From contig NW_006768769.1 in NCBI RefSeq assembly GCF_000204055.1, forward strand, positions 374,576-438,575: a stretch of 64,000 bases of DNA, written 5' to 3'. The notes below the pieces were generated by a model, which saw nothing but the letters and a program-made list of their open reading frames with translations, had not been told where the DNA came from and made no database searches. This DNA comes from Melampsora larici-populina 98AG31. Taxonomy: Eukaryota; Basidiomycota; Pucciniomycetes; Pucciniales; Melampsoraceae. Made by a program: the position numbers and the translations under genes. Positions 1-11,465 of the stretch are shown here, piece after piece (position 1 is the first letter of the stretch; the number at the start of each line of letters is the position of its first letter).

Positions 1-51
1 GAGCACCTTTGAGAGATAAATCAAATATACCCCAAAATTAAACATATTTTG

Positions 52-117
52 AAGGATCCCACTATTTCGAGCCCGCGGATATTATCCGTAGCCCGATCCC
101 GGGGCCGGACATAGGGC
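52..117. mobile_element. Terminal inverted repeat end of a TIR DNA element
   Basis: The stretch starts with AAGGATCCCACTATTT followed by a GC-rich GCCC/GGCC block. The same end bounds the complete element at 43532-45263, so this looks like the left end of a relative. I found no matching right end in the window. Either the element is truncated, its other end has diverged, or later insertions obscure it. No transposase is recognisable next to it. Confidence 0.5.
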
Positions 118-430
118 TACAAATATATCGTAGCCTGGTTGAAAACAACGGGCAAAAAAGGGGCTACACCTTCACAACTTTGTAAAGATTTCAAAAGCTC
201 GCTGTTGAGGTGCACAGAGTTGCTCACACACCCGATTTGCATAAAAATATCATAGATGTCATTGCAGCACAGCATAGTAAGCATAACATACACGTTTGTA
301 GAGAGTGAGTTACAACATAACTTCAACATAGCTTCTTACAGACAGAGTATTGAAAGGAGGGAACATGGATAGGCCAAAGGAACAGATAAACGTCTGATAC
401 AAAAATATAAACAAAGAATGAAAGAGTATA

Positions 431-698
431 TGGTTGGTAGTGCCGAGAAGCGTCAAAGGTCGGACCAGCGAGTACTACTCTGCCAACTTGAGGCCAAGCC
501 ACAAAACTCACTGAATTTGGGAGCCAAGGATACTGTTGGACTCCTGACATTAATGGCAATCCAAATATGCCATTGGAAATTCAATATTTGAACTTCTTGT
601 TTTAGTTGGTTTCTACAACATAACTAAATCTTGTCTTGAAGTGTAGTTTTTGATAAACATCCGGTCCGAGATTTGACGCTTCTCGGCACTAGCAACCA
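431..698. mobile_element. 268-bp MITE with TA target duplication (Tc1/mariner-like)
   Basis: The first and last ~38 bp are inverted repeats (431-468 against 661-698, about 4 mismatches) sharing the core GTGCCGAGAAGCGTCAAA. TA dinucleotides flank the element at 429-430 and 699-700. It is too short to encode a transposase, so it would be a non-autonomous element. The flanking host sequence recurs without the insert at 743-787, which independently fixes both ends. Confidence 0.82.
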
Positions 699-742
699 TA
701 GATCAATAAAACTAAGGGGAACCAATTGACAACCAATCCAAG

Positions 743-787
743 AATATAAACAAAGAGTGAAAAAGTATAGATCAATAAAACTAAGCT
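743..787. repeat. Paralogous empty site of the 431-698 MITE
   Basis: This stretch matches the left flank of the MITE (404-430) followed directly by its right flank (701-716), with a single TA at 768-769 where the element sits in the other copy. The local duplication therefore predates the MITE insertion. Only a few substitutions separate the two copies. Confidence 0.8.
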
Positions 788-1737
788 GAACTCAACCCCA
801 CCAACTCATCATGTCTTGCCCACCAACCCATTTAACCTGATACTTTACTCCGGTATTTGAGATACAGTGGCTGAGTGAGTCTGGTTAAATACTTCAGGAA
901 AAAGGCACTAATTGGGGCCTGCAACCCAAACCGATGAGATGTTCATGGTTGACAAACTCCAGGATTACAGGATCATTGTTGTTGGGCATTGTGCAATATG
1001 GGAAAAACATGTATGAACTGACTTCAAGTGAATCAAAACAGATAACTGGGTGATTGTAAGCACTTGCGATTACGAAGCCAAGGTAGGGCATGCACATCCA
1101 GAAATCCTGGTCACATATTGGTCCCTGGGGTTGAAGTTGAACAAGACTTTGATGTCAGATTTCCATTGACTGGTGTTGTTCATCAAAGCTGATTTTTTGT
1201 CATTGTTGGCTCAAGGCTGGCCTTGAGTGTCAGTCTTCACCTTGGCGTCCGGAATTGGGACAAGAGAGTAGCAGCTGGTTTCCAGAAGTGTGAGCTTGCT
1301 GAAGAGTTTCCAGAGTGTATGTTCAGGCAGCTCAAGCAGCTGATTTAATTTGTGTCGTGCTGCTTCCATTAGTCCCTCGTGGGAGGCCGGAGGTTCTTCC
1401 ATTGCAAGCTTCCATTGGATGTGAATCAGATCCGGCAATGGAAGTCCTGGTTGTCTCGTTTTTGAGCCAACTCGTGGCTACATGGAAGTGCCCATGCGCC
1501 TCAGAAAGTTTGAGTGCATGGAGTCTGGAGTGAGTCCGGAAGCAAATCATATTGGATCTTGAGGTTTTTGAGAGCAAAGTGGGATACTACCCCGTTGAGA
1601 TCCTTGAAGAACACAGGAAGTTCCTGAAGGGTTTTTGTCATTTCAATACATACTAAGATAGATATTTCACTCATTTGATTATCTTCAAAGCACTTGAATG
1701 TGTTGAAGCAGGTTAAAAAATTGTTGTTACGGCTGTC
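788..1737. other. No supportable gene
   Basis: Short open frames exist on both strands (for example around 1211-1577), but none has a recognisable motif, start context or splice structure. Because it continues the minus-strand transposase remnant that begins further right, it is probably the decayed 3' part of that Mutator-like element. I see no TIR that closes it. Confidence 0.4.
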
Positions 1738-3276
1738 TAAAAATTGTTTTGCATGGTAATGACTGCCTTCTGTTTGTGAGGTTGAAGAATTACCGAAGTG
1801 GTGTGTCTTAGACGTGAATAAGTTGATAAATTTCTTCTTTGATAGAGCCGAGTACTGTTCAAGTAAACAAATACAGAATGCACTCTGGCCACTTTAACTA
1901 CAGCTGCGAGGTTAGTGCCGTATTTGGGGTGAGTGGAGGATGAGACAAATGTATTCCATAACCTCATGAACTCAGACCACTAGGCGTCTGAGAACTTACT
2001 CTTGGAATTATTGGCTATGTTGAGGCTGATGTGCCAGATACAAAGGATGTGTCAGCCCTGGGTACATATACATGTACCCAAAACTAACTTATAATATACA
2101 ATTTCCACTTATAAAACCTGATTACATGTACATACAGCTTGAAAAACACATGTAACTCTTAATAGAACACATGTAAACAATAATTACATATACATATACA
2201 TACAAAATCATATGTAATATGTAATAAAACACCAATTACACCTCATAACTCAGTGTCAAGAGTTAAACTGCTTATACAACATAAATTACATAACATGTAT
2301 ATGTAATTATGGGTATAAATGATAATCATAACTAAGAGTAGGAATTAAACCCTAAACAACTGTAGTGATACAAACAAATATCACTACAGTTTGGTTTAGA
2401 GAGGAGAGTATATGAACTCCTCCTCTCTCAGCCTTCAGAGATTTCCCCCCCAAGCAATAATTACCCCACAACTTTTAAAGAACAATTATAGTTCAACTAG
2501 TAAAAAAATTGAGAGTCTTATATATAAAAGAAGACTAGTAATAAGCTTCATCAACTTTAATCAGCTTCCTGATCAAAATTAGGTATTATATTCTTCACTC
2601 CCCTCTGGATCCTCTACTTCCCCCAAGTAGAAACTCTTTTAGGTTGGTGACTTTCAAACAACCCAAGGTTAGTGACCTACGTACAATTACTTTCAGGTTG
2701 GTGACCTTAAGAACAACCCCAAGTTGGTGACTTTAAGAACAAGCAGTCTAGTGACCTTCACCTCACTCTTCATTCTGTCAATAAAAGTTTGAAGGAAAAC
2801 CCTGGGTCCAGTTTTCATTAATTATAGTTGATTATAATTACTATAACAATCTCCTTTTAAGGAGTCATTTAACTGAAGTCTGTTGGATTTATCCAAACAG
2901 ACCAGTCCCCCCTTCCTCTTTTCCTCTATCTCTAGTACATCTCTATTGTAACTACTTTATGATTGAAATATAAAAATAATTATTAAAAATTAAAACCATC
3001 CCTTGCCCATTTAGTGAGCTTTGAGTACTCAGTTGAGCACCCAACCCTCACAGGATGTGCACTGAGTTGGGGAAAACTGAGGCAATCACGTTGAAGAGTG
3101 CCGGTTCAGCATCAGTAACAAAGGTTTTTGGTGTTGAAGAGGCTTCTGTCTTGTCCTTGTTCTGGAAGATCACTTCCTTTAGATTCAACAAAGCCCACTT
3201 GTACTGATCTTGATTTTTGCTGCTGAGGAAGCATATTGCCACAGTAAAGGAACAATTAGTGTTTATAGTACCAACA
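1738..3276 (-). pseudogene. Mutator-like transposase remnant, split by a solo LTR
   Basis: On the minus strand the piece at about 3276-3058 encodes the central MULE transposase region: NQDQYKWALLNLKEVI, then the second catalytic aspartate in TDAEPALF, ending near a VHIL. After the LTR insertion the frame resumes at about 2058 with ILCIWHIS and continues through a WNTF block to about 1738, with an in-frame stop near 1981. Only part of the roughly 600-residue family length is present. The first catalytic aspartate, the glutamate block and the zinc fingers are not identifiable. It is clearly dead. Confidence 0.72.
2050..3052. mobile_element. Solo LTR (1003 bp) with 5-bp target duplication GGATG
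   Basis: The insert begins TGTCAG and ends CTCACA, the usual TG...CA termini of an LTR, and is flanked by GGATG at 2045-2049 and 3053-3057. It interrupts the MULE transposase reading frame at that point. A TATA-like run lies near 2520 (tatataaaag). A block at 2640-2765 repeats a GGTTGGTGACTT-type motif about five times. No gag-pol lies beside it, so internal sequence was presumably lost by LTR-LTR recombination. An 8-bp duplication (AGGATGTG) with hAT-like ends is a weaker alternative reading. Confidence 0.72.
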
Positions 3277-4915
3277 GCTGAAGAGCTCCGCTGCGGCTGC
3301 GGTGCGGCACGCTCCGCCACCGCTATTAGAAATTTGCTGTAGTGGGTCAAATTGCTCCGCCGTCACTCCTCCATTTTATTTGGCATGTAGCGTGTCTAGA
3401 ACCATAGCAGAGCGGTGCGTGGCTTGCCCCGCAAACCACGGTCACAGTGGTACACTGCGGGACTTATACGTTTCTGTCAAACAGATCATCAACCCTTGCA
3501 GTATTGCTTGACTCCCTGCACGTTTACTGATCCTATAACAACACCCTTTCACAGCCATTCATTTGACAAAACATTCAACAGATACCACTTGAACAAACCA
3601 GGTGTTGAATGGAACTGATCAGATAGCAAGATTTACCCTTGATCCCTCCCCAAAAGCCACATGTATCTGATTTGAACTGTTCACATTGTGATGATTCATT
3701 GCCAACTTGTTGTCTATGAAGAGACAGTGACTTACCTAACACAAATGGGATACACAGTGTTTCTAAAGTCCCCAAAATACCAAAGTGGGATAAGAAGAGA
3801 TTGCAAAGATCATTGATCTTGGTATATCCTCATATGTATGTGCCCCAGAGCACAAGAAAAGTTGTTGTATAGAACGTCAAGCAAGAGCAGGTTAATTGTC
3901 TTGTAATTGAAGTAGCTTTGAACTGTGCCAATAACGGATTCCTAACAATGCGGATATCCATAATTCAGTACAAGATATTGATACCTACATCCTCTTCCAG
4001 TTTCTCATCTCGATTATCAAGCCATTTGATCATATTGATCACTCCTTCAACCCTCCAATCAGTCGGGATTACTCTAAAAATCAGTAATAGTTGGTAATCC
4101 ACCAAATTTTTCAATCAATGTAATTCCAAAAGCACTTGGATACTTTCAACCTGAAATCTCAGTAAACAAACCCTTTGAATCTTGTATCTTAATACAAGAA
4201 GATTCTCTTGTTTTTGTGTACTTGCAAGTCGCTTGCAAGTTCCGGTATCATCAAATTTGGAAAGCTTTGTGGAATTTGAATCCAAGAGCCAGATCCAATC
4301 AGAAAATAAATATTGTGGCACCTTGTTCCGCTGTTCTCACGAACTTTTGACTGGAGTGGGACCAGAGCAAGTAGACACTGCGCGGCGCTGCATCTTCTAT
4401 GTAGCGGTTTTGACTTGAAAGCTGAGCAAGAGCGCCTTTGACCTGTAGCGGGACATCACCGCACTGCATATTTTTCTCAAAAAAGCGCGGCACGGCAGAG
4501 CGCTTCAGGTCTTGATTCTACCACTCCATATAGATATGTTGTGTTATGTACATGTACTCTATCAACCTGTTACCTTTACACATGGTTTGGGGGGGGCCAG
4601 GGGGGTAAGGCTGTAAGGTATCCTACTGGATACTTACTGGGTTACCCCCACCGGGGTGAGAACATACTGTAAAAATGGGGGGTTTTCCCGACCCCGTCCA
4701 CTCGCAGGTGTGGAGCCGTGAGCCTCGGGAAACCCCATTCAACTCAATGCACGTGAGTGGTCTGTAACTGCCCGTGCCCCAAAGGGGAATAAGGTTTGTC
4801 TGTGGCATATTAAGATCTGCGCTGACTGACTTGGCTTGCATTCAATTCACAGGTAAATTGTTCTTACGTATGCTTTGCTACCTCTTCCCTTCCTCGCTTT
4901 CCTTGTCTATGCCTT
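3277..4915. other. No gene; GC-rich blocks in AT-rich transposon debris
   Basis: Two GC-rich islands (about 3277-3480 and 4310-4510) rich in gcgg/ccgc strings interrupt otherwise AT-rich sequence. They look like short inserted elements, but I could not pair clean terminal repeats. Around 4585-4770 there is a G-rich and C-rich stretch that probably belongs to the 3' end of the neighbouring tyrosine-recombinase retroelement. Short open frames here have no recognisable product. Confidence 0.4.
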
Positions 4916-5178
4916 TCACCCACGTTGGTGTTCTTTCAACAGGTTGACTGTTTTTCTATGTTCCTTCGGATCAAACTTCCTCAGGTAGATCAGGTAAGTA
5001 TTTGACTTCCAACAACCCACCTTTTGGATGGCATACTTGGACTCTCCTAGGTTCCACCTTAGCAAGGCTCCGCCAATCCGAAAGGAATGTCCATATAGCA
5101 TTTGCTGGGACTTCGGTCTATAACAATTCCAGATGGTAGGTAGTTTCTTGATGACTTCGCTTTTCTTTAACGTCTTCT
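4916..5178 (-). pseudogene. Tyrosine recombinase, C-terminal catalytic part (DIRS-like)
   Basis: The translated piece contains GHSFRIGGA, the H-x-x-R box of tyrosine recombinases, followed about 25 residues later by GCWKSNTYLIYLR, which supplies the W/H position and the nucleophilic tyrosine. It is the in-frame continuation of the piece at 6302-6761 once the 1117-bp foldback insert is ignored, apart from one stop codon just before the insertion point. The gene ends at 4916 with a short basic tail. Confidence 0.75.
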
Positions 5179-6295
5179 CACTACACCAAATTGAAAATTT
5201 ACCGTGGAGTTTAGCAAATTGAGTTGACATAGAAAATTATAGAGAAGCTGGCAAGGGTCAGAAAAGTATGAGAAAAAATGGAAGGGCCCTTTGATGCATT
5301 CCGGTTGTCTGTCATATTTTTTCATATTTTTATAACCACAATGCATATAACACTACACAAAATATGATATCTTCTGGGCAGAAAATATAAAAACCAATGC
5401 ACAAAGATATTGAGCAGTCTGGGAGAGAGACAAAAATACACAAAAATATGCATATTGTTCCTATGGTTGAGAGCTTTGATCTGCGTATTTTTTGTATTTT
5501 TAGTGTGAAAATTGTTGATTGTACTAACAAAAAACCTCCAAGATTGTCAGATTACGGCCTGTAACAGATATTGGAGGGCATAATTTGAGTTCAACAATCC
5601 CTTATATCTTGTTCAATTCTTGGTCAAACCACTTGATTTTTAGTTCATTGGAAAGCAAAACTCTGTGACTATATCTTTCATTGTGACAGCAAATATGTGT
5701 CTAAGTCCAAAGAATATCTATGTGGCTATAAAGGAAATTGTTTCGAAGACAAATAACTTTTTTTGTGGTGGAGCTACAGATTTGATGCGTTAACATAACA
5801 CTCCAATGCTTTCCATGGCTTCTGAATGAACTAATTATCAAGTGTTTTGATCCAGAATTGCAAAAGATATAAGGGATTGTAGAATTCAACTTATGCCCTC
5901 CAACATCTGTTACAGGTTGTAATCTGAGAATCTTGGAGGTTTTTTGTTAGTACAATCAACAGCTTTGACACTAAAAATACAAAAAATATGCAAATCAAAG
6001 CTCTCAACTATAGGGACAATATGCATATTTTTGTGTATTTCTGTCTCTCTCCCAGACTGCTCAATATCTTTGTGTGTTGGTTTTTATATTTTTTGCCCAG
6101 AACATATCATATTTTGTGTAGTGTTATATGCATTGTGGTTATAAAAATATGAAAAAAATGACAGACAATTGGAATGCATCAAAGGGCCCTACCATTATTT
6201 TTCCATATTTTTCTGACCCTTGCCAGCTTCTCTATAATTTTCTATGTCTACTCAATTTTCTAAACTCCACGGTAAATTTGCAATTTGGTGTAGTG
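5179..6295. mobile_element. 1117-bp foldback element with CACTA ends
   Basis: The two ends are near-perfect inverted repeats of roughly 480 bp each (5179 to about 5665, and about 5815 to 6295), leaving a loop of about 150 bp. The ends begin CACTACACCAAATTG. TCTTCT flanks it on both sides (5173-5178, 6296-6301), fitting a 6-bp duplication or a 3-bp TCT duplication at a TCT run; either keeps the interrupted recombinase in frame. The same 66-codon open frame on both arms reflects the palindrome, not a gene. A transcript across it would fold into a very long hairpin. CACTA superfamily membership is inferred only from the ends. Confidence 0.8.
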
Positions 6296-6301
6296 TCTTC
6301 T

Positions 6302-6761
6302 ATTCATCCTTCAAGATTTTGAAGATGTCATCTGACTCTTTCCTTGGCCTGAACCTGTAGAAGTCCTGGGGTGCTTTTAGAGGGTCAAGCTCTGATTTTT
6401 GTCGGTCCAGATGTAGTTATTGCATCTCCCCTGGTGCCGCTGTTTTTGCGTTGAAGAGGGCCACTCTGGCAAATTTGCCGTTTCCTGCCCATGCAACGTC
6501 CTGCCACTTCGGCACTTGTTTCAAATTATCATCTACCACGAGTTCACCCAGTCTGGCCGTGCCCCAGAACTCTACAAGGACAATTGTGTGTAGGGCGAGT
6601 CGTTCCTCTTCTTCCGTTGATAGGGGGTTTACGAGGATGACCAGGTCTGACAATAACACCGGTGGTCTTTGGACATTTCTTTTGTACAGGAGAGCCTCAA
6701 TCCTCATTGCTGATCTCAAGAGAGTGTTGACTGTGTCGTTGTAGAACTTATAACCCAACAA
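6302..6761 (-). pseudogene. Tyrosine recombinase, middle part (DIRS-like)
   Basis: The frame carries VEFWGTARLGELV, the box I region with the first catalytic arginine of tyrosine recombinases, preceded by a helical linker (LLRSAMRIEALLYK). A TAA at about 6417 breaks the frame. Past it the same frame runs on to the foldback insertion with residues compatible with the family. The N-terminal half is about 4.4 kb away at 11124-11465 because of the AT-rich insert. Confidence 0.72.
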
Positions 6762-8098
6762 GGGTTATACAGAGCTGGAAGAGGATAATCTACTAATAAA
6801 AATGACTAGTAGAAGTTGTCTAAGGACTGCTCTTCTAAAAGAACACAGTCACAAAGAGAAACTGTTGTATTGAGTACAGATAAGGCGCCAGAGAAATATA
6901 ACTTTCACACTTATTTTAACTTCAAAAGCACAGTTTTTATTACTATCAACACTGCTATAGTGTTATTCCAAGATGATAACAAAAGAAAATAAGCAATATC
7001 TTAATGATATGAATCCCAATAAGTCTGTTTGACTGTAACACTAAAGTAAATTTCTCTTTATAGCTATAATAAAGGGTGTATTTAAGTGACCAGGTACTAT
7101 TAAAATAAGTTTATGATGATAAACAAACTAATAACTATGTAAATGATAAAGAAAAAAGGGGGACAACCGTCCCAGAATCATCTCAAAGTATATATAACAA
7201 TGTACTCCAACTTTTATGATGGTCAACAGCCTTAAAACCAATCAAATCCGCCCAGAAATCCCAAAAAACCCTATGATGACGCAATGTAATGATCTTGTTA
7301 CTAATAAGTGATGTAAATTTTCACAGCTAAAAGTGATCAATGATGCAATAATATGATGTACAGCACTTCTTATGATGGATACAGGTGATTTTTTCCTTGT
7401 AAACTAGCTGAAAACCAAATTTTGAGATTACGAATTTTTTCAGATGAGGTCCAATTTTTGATTACTAAAGTGCATCTGGTAGTCCTCGTGATACTGATCA
7501 TTTTTCACCCCCATATGACCAATTTCTGATGAGTGATGAGTAAGATATTGAGTTGTGAAGTTAAGGTTCTTAGTGTTACATGTTGACTTGTGACTGTAAA
7601 TTTGAGATTCACACCAATTTCTTATTTGCCTTATACCTTTTTAGATAAACCTCCGCTACTAATGATTTAAAGTTTGTAAATTATGTAATCCACTCTTCTG
7701 CATTGAATGAGCTATCTACCCACCTAATCTGACGTCATTTGACATATGTAATTAGCTGAAAACCTTCATTTTTGACAAAATTCACCCATTTTCTTCACGT
7801 TTCACAGCTGCTACTCTCTTTTTCTTGCTCATGTAATGTGATATCATCCTATATAACCTTAAAAATCCCGGAAAATCCTCTTGGCAACCCTAAATTCCAC
7901 TATTACCACCATTACATATGCAAACTACATGTATACCCCTTGTTTACCAACTTTGAAAAAGTAACTTTTCCCTAATAACTTCTGTTTCTTCTTATCAACT
8001 TTCAAGATTAAAATTGTTACAGTATAATATAATGTTGTTCTTTCATATTCCAACTTCATAATACCCTAAAAACCATTTTCCAACCTCTATACCTATAT

Positions 8099-10934
8099 GG
8101 ATTGCTCTATCCCGACCCCCCCAAATCCTAGGTCTGCTTGGGTACCCTTAAGCACCTTACATACAGGACAGCCTCAAGTTTTGATCAACGAGATACTAAA
8201 TTTATACTCACAATGGATCATTGTTTTGGTGGTCAATAACTTTGGTCGTCTTATTTGTGATCAATAACCTACCCTCATCAAATCTTGAACCCGCAAATGA
8301 AATCATAGGCATTTTCTTCTCGGTCTTCTAATCTCACATCATTGATATGAAAGAAATAACTTTGAATTTGGATGATTGTTGTTAGTTTCTTATACAAGAT
8401 GCGAGTAATCAAACGTAATGATCTTGAGTTGAAAAAACATGATGTTAAGTTGAAAAAACATGATGTATCATAAAAGATCGGATTGATAAATCTCAATTAA
8501 AATCACTCGTGATCACTTCAAGTGAAGAACAACATATGTAGTTATGTAGTGGGAGTAGTGATCAAGTGATCTCAATGAACAAAAAGCAAATGATTGATTT
8601 TAATCTACTAACGGTGGACATCAAGCTAATTTAAAGCATCATGTCCTTGTGAGCAAGTACATGCATTATGGCCGGTCTGTTTACATTTGCCACATTTTGG
8701 ACCTAACTCGGCTTCAACATGTTTGTGACGTGATTTAAGTCGCTTGGTGGTTCTCGAAGGTCGTCCACGGGTTTGAATAGGTTCAGGCTCATGGATTGTG
8801 TCGGAGGGATCCTGGAGAACTAGCCTCAGTCATTTCTGGAAGAGACACTTTTGATGTGGTGGTAATTGGGTATATTGATCTTGAATGTGCTGTAAAACTG
8901 TAGTGAGTCCGACTTGCTGGATAGAAACCACTGGATGCTTTTGTTGAAGATGCCAGTGAGTATCAAAGTGTTCAATTGTAAGCCTGCTTTGAGAATCAAT
9001 CAGATGCTTCAAAAAATGAGAGCATGGAAGTCCTTGGGTGCTTGAGAATACATATGTGCAAGTAGAGTCATGATTGGGGAGGATCACTTTCCGGTATTCT
9101 ATGTAGACCTAATGTTTTTGAAAGTGAATCTTCAAATCGGGTTTGGAGAAAGATATATAGTGTAAAGGAGTGTTGACTTACTTTACCAAGGGCATAGTGT
9201 GATATCTTTTGATTGACATTGTTCCAGAAAGCTGCTCCAAGACGAGTCAGCGAGTGAGATTTTTGGTTATCAATCTTTTGAGACACTTTGTGTCGTTGAA
9301 GTTCACATGCAAGGACAAGTCTATTGTATACAGTAGCCAGATCACCTGTTGAGACCAATATCAAGATTTTGATGTTTGCATGTGCCCCTTCAGTGCGAGA
9401 TGTGACTGTATGACCAAAATGTCTGACATCTCTGGTCCAGGCAAGTACAAACATTTCTTTGTATGGGATCCAGGTTTTAATTAGATAGTTGAAAGCTTCT
9501 TCAGTGATCTTTGATCGGAGGATTTGTAACCGGTCTTCAAAGCTTTTGGGAGATATTGAATTACATAAAAGTTGCCACTCAGAAAGGATAGCGTCCCAAT
9601 CCTTGTCTGACATGCCTTTCTTGACATCCGAAAGGATATTTTTTTCAATGTGCCACATGCAAAGGATGTTCTTGGAATGAGGAAAAACGTTCTTTATTGC
9701 TCGCATGACCGCTGGCTCACTACACCGTGACTACAGCACCTAGCTTGGTCAATAGTGAACCAAAGCATATCTTCAAGTGCTCCAAAGCCCATTTATAGTG
9801 TTCTTCTGTTTCTTTTTGCATAAAACAAAATCCCAAGGAGAGCGTGTTATGTGTTGGAGAGACTCCCACAATATTCAGAAGTGGCATGTGGTACCTTGCA
9901 TAAAGAAAAGCGGGAGACAAATTCATTCAAAGTCTATCTTTTGGTATGAGGGTGGATGATAAGAACTTACTTGTTTGTTTTGTAGGTTGAATCCATTAAG
10001 AGAATATCACAAGTTGTAAGCTCCTGTGCGTTTAATAAACAAGCTTCTGGATCAATGAACAGACAGGTGAGAGATCCTGAAGAGTTTATCTGGTAAGCAT
10101 GATATACACCCTCAGTTTGAAGTTTGTCGAGTAAAGCTTTGAGGGATGTTCGGTGCTGAAGGATCTCATTACGAAATTTTTGCTTGATGTTGTAGATATT
10201 GGCTGATGTTTCTAGGATAGTGGGGTTGGAAACTTTCAGCGTGCTCAAGATGACTGAGGAACTAGCGCATACTTTAACATGTCAATGACCAATTGTTGCT
10301 GTTCATCTGTGAGATGTCGTGCTCCTGGTATGTTGGCTAGCGTCTTTGAAGGTGCATGATTATGTGTATCATTGATGATCTTCACATTCCACTCGTGAGT
10401 TGTTGAGTCCCTCAATATTTGACATGACCAACGGCAATCAATCAAGTGGCTAGATGTTTGTCGGATCTGATCTTCATTGGGCTGATAAACACCTCCGTGC
10501 GTGCAGAACAAAACAACTTTTTGTACTTTTTTTTTTTGAGCATCTTCTTTTGAGGAAGTAACCGGAAGCCGTAGCACACTTTTGAAGTGCATCTTCAGCC
10601 TCTTCCAGGCTTGGGTAGACTGAGAGGAGGGATTTGAGATTCATTTGTTCGGAAGCAGGATTATTTGAGTTGGATAAGGCTGAGTTGTTGAGTGCTGGCT
10701 CTGAGGTGCTACCTGTCAAGGAAGGATCAATGAACATGGTGGTGGATTTGTTCATGTTGATATTGGTGCACATCAATGATTGATTTGCATTAGGAGGCAA
10801 AAGAGGACTTCTCAACTCTCAGGCACGTGGTTGATGCTGTCCTGTATTTAAGGTGCTTAAGGGTACCTAAGCAGACCTAGGATTGGGGGGGGGGTCTGAA
10901 TGGCAAACAGGGGGGTATTGGGATAGAGCGATCC
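8099..10934 (-). mobile_element. Mutator-like element with TIRs and 9-bp target duplication
   Basis: Both ends start GGATYGCTCTATCCC and share about 40 bp further in (AATCCTAGGTCTGCTT, then GGTACCCTTAAGCACCTTA). The right TIR has about 25 extra bp. TACCTATAT occurs at 8090-8098 and 10935-10943, a 9-bp duplication diagnostic of the Mutator group. The 2836-bp element carries one decayed transposase gene on the minus strand. It sits in AT-rich sequence inside the older recombinase retroelement, so it is the later insertion. Confidence 0.85.
8830..10815 (-). pseudogene. MULE transposase with zinc finger, inactivated
   Basis: Reading from 10815 down: a Ser/Asn-rich start, then a FAR1/WRKY-GCM1-type zinc finger (VVLFCTHGG, IDCRWSC, EWNVKIINDTHNH), then the transposase core with the first catalytic aspartate in LLMDSTYKTN. 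A probable intron follows at about 9930-9966. The core continues with MPLLNIVGVSP, HYKWALEHLK, ILCMWHIEKNI and the glutamate box TSRTEGAHANIK, ending with a C-x-H-type SWIM-like region (TCTYVF, LPCSHFL). The second catalytic aspartate block near 9715-9725 is replaced by stops and a frameshift, so the enzyme should be inactive. Further stops occur downstream. Confidence 0.8.
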
Positions 10935-11123
10935 TACCTATATTTTCAAATTTTTCTTATGTTTTTTCTTTCTTTCTTTTTGTAATGAGTTTTTGAATGA
11001 ACTCTAATGACCTTAATAAGTAAAATAAAATAAAATGATGTAATGTTAACTCAATGACCAATACATAAGCCCATAAGAGCTTCAATTGATCCAAAAACCT
11101 CCATTTCAAATTTTTCTTCACTG

Positions 11124-11465
11124 CTAAACCTTTTGGTAAACTGGTAAACTACTAGTAATGAATTTTTTGATTGATCCCTTAAATTGATCACCACATCTTC
11201 CACCTGGTGTGGGTACAATTCCCTGTGGAACATATGTATGCCAAGCTTTTATGCCGGCAATGTACACTTTCATTGTGGAGGACTTCACTGGTTCATCTTT
11301 CTCCACTGTTTCTTCGACTTCCTTCAAACCCCAGGCTAAAAATCTAGTTACTAGTTTCTTTGAAATCGGTAAGATTTCTCTTGCTTTGATGTTCTTTACT
11401 TTTGCAAATATGAACAATTTCACTGTTGCTGAATTGTAGTGTCTAAGAGTTCCATCTGCCCACAC
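11124..11465 (-). pseudogene. Tyrosine recombinase, N-terminal core-binding part (DIRS-like)
   Basis: The frame contains LRHYNSATVKLFIFAK and SSTMKVYIAGIKAWH, the pattern of the SAM-like core-binding domain that precedes the catalytic domain in this family (first helix, FLAWGL, then the I-x-AWH end). It runs from just after the RNase H region, the expected order. It stops at 11124 where the AT-rich insert begins; the exact junction is not resolved. Confidence 0.65.

Larger units (their letters stand above)
6762..11110. mobile_element. AT-rich insert separating the recombinase halves; hosts a MULE
   Basis: The region between the two recombinase halves consists of about 1.5 kb of AT-rich sequence (6762-8098 plus 10944 to about 11110) into which the Mutator-like element at 8099-10934 was inserted. 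The AT-rich part has no open frame of note, no gene motif and no recognised terminal repeats. A solo LTR or a non-autonomous DNA element is possible. Boundaries are approximate, being judged from where recombinase similarity stops. Confidence 0.45.

Noticed and set aside
2052..3051. hAT-type element with 8-bp AGGATGTG duplication
   Set aside because: The TG...CA ends with a 5-bp duplication fit better, the terminal inverted repeat is too poor for hAT, and a TATA-like string and length suit an LTR.
5330..6144. Two nearly identical 66-codon open frames in opposite directions, looking like a conserved small membrane protein
   Set aside because: They are the two arms of one inverted repeat; identity follows from the palindrome and no start context or splice signal supports translation.
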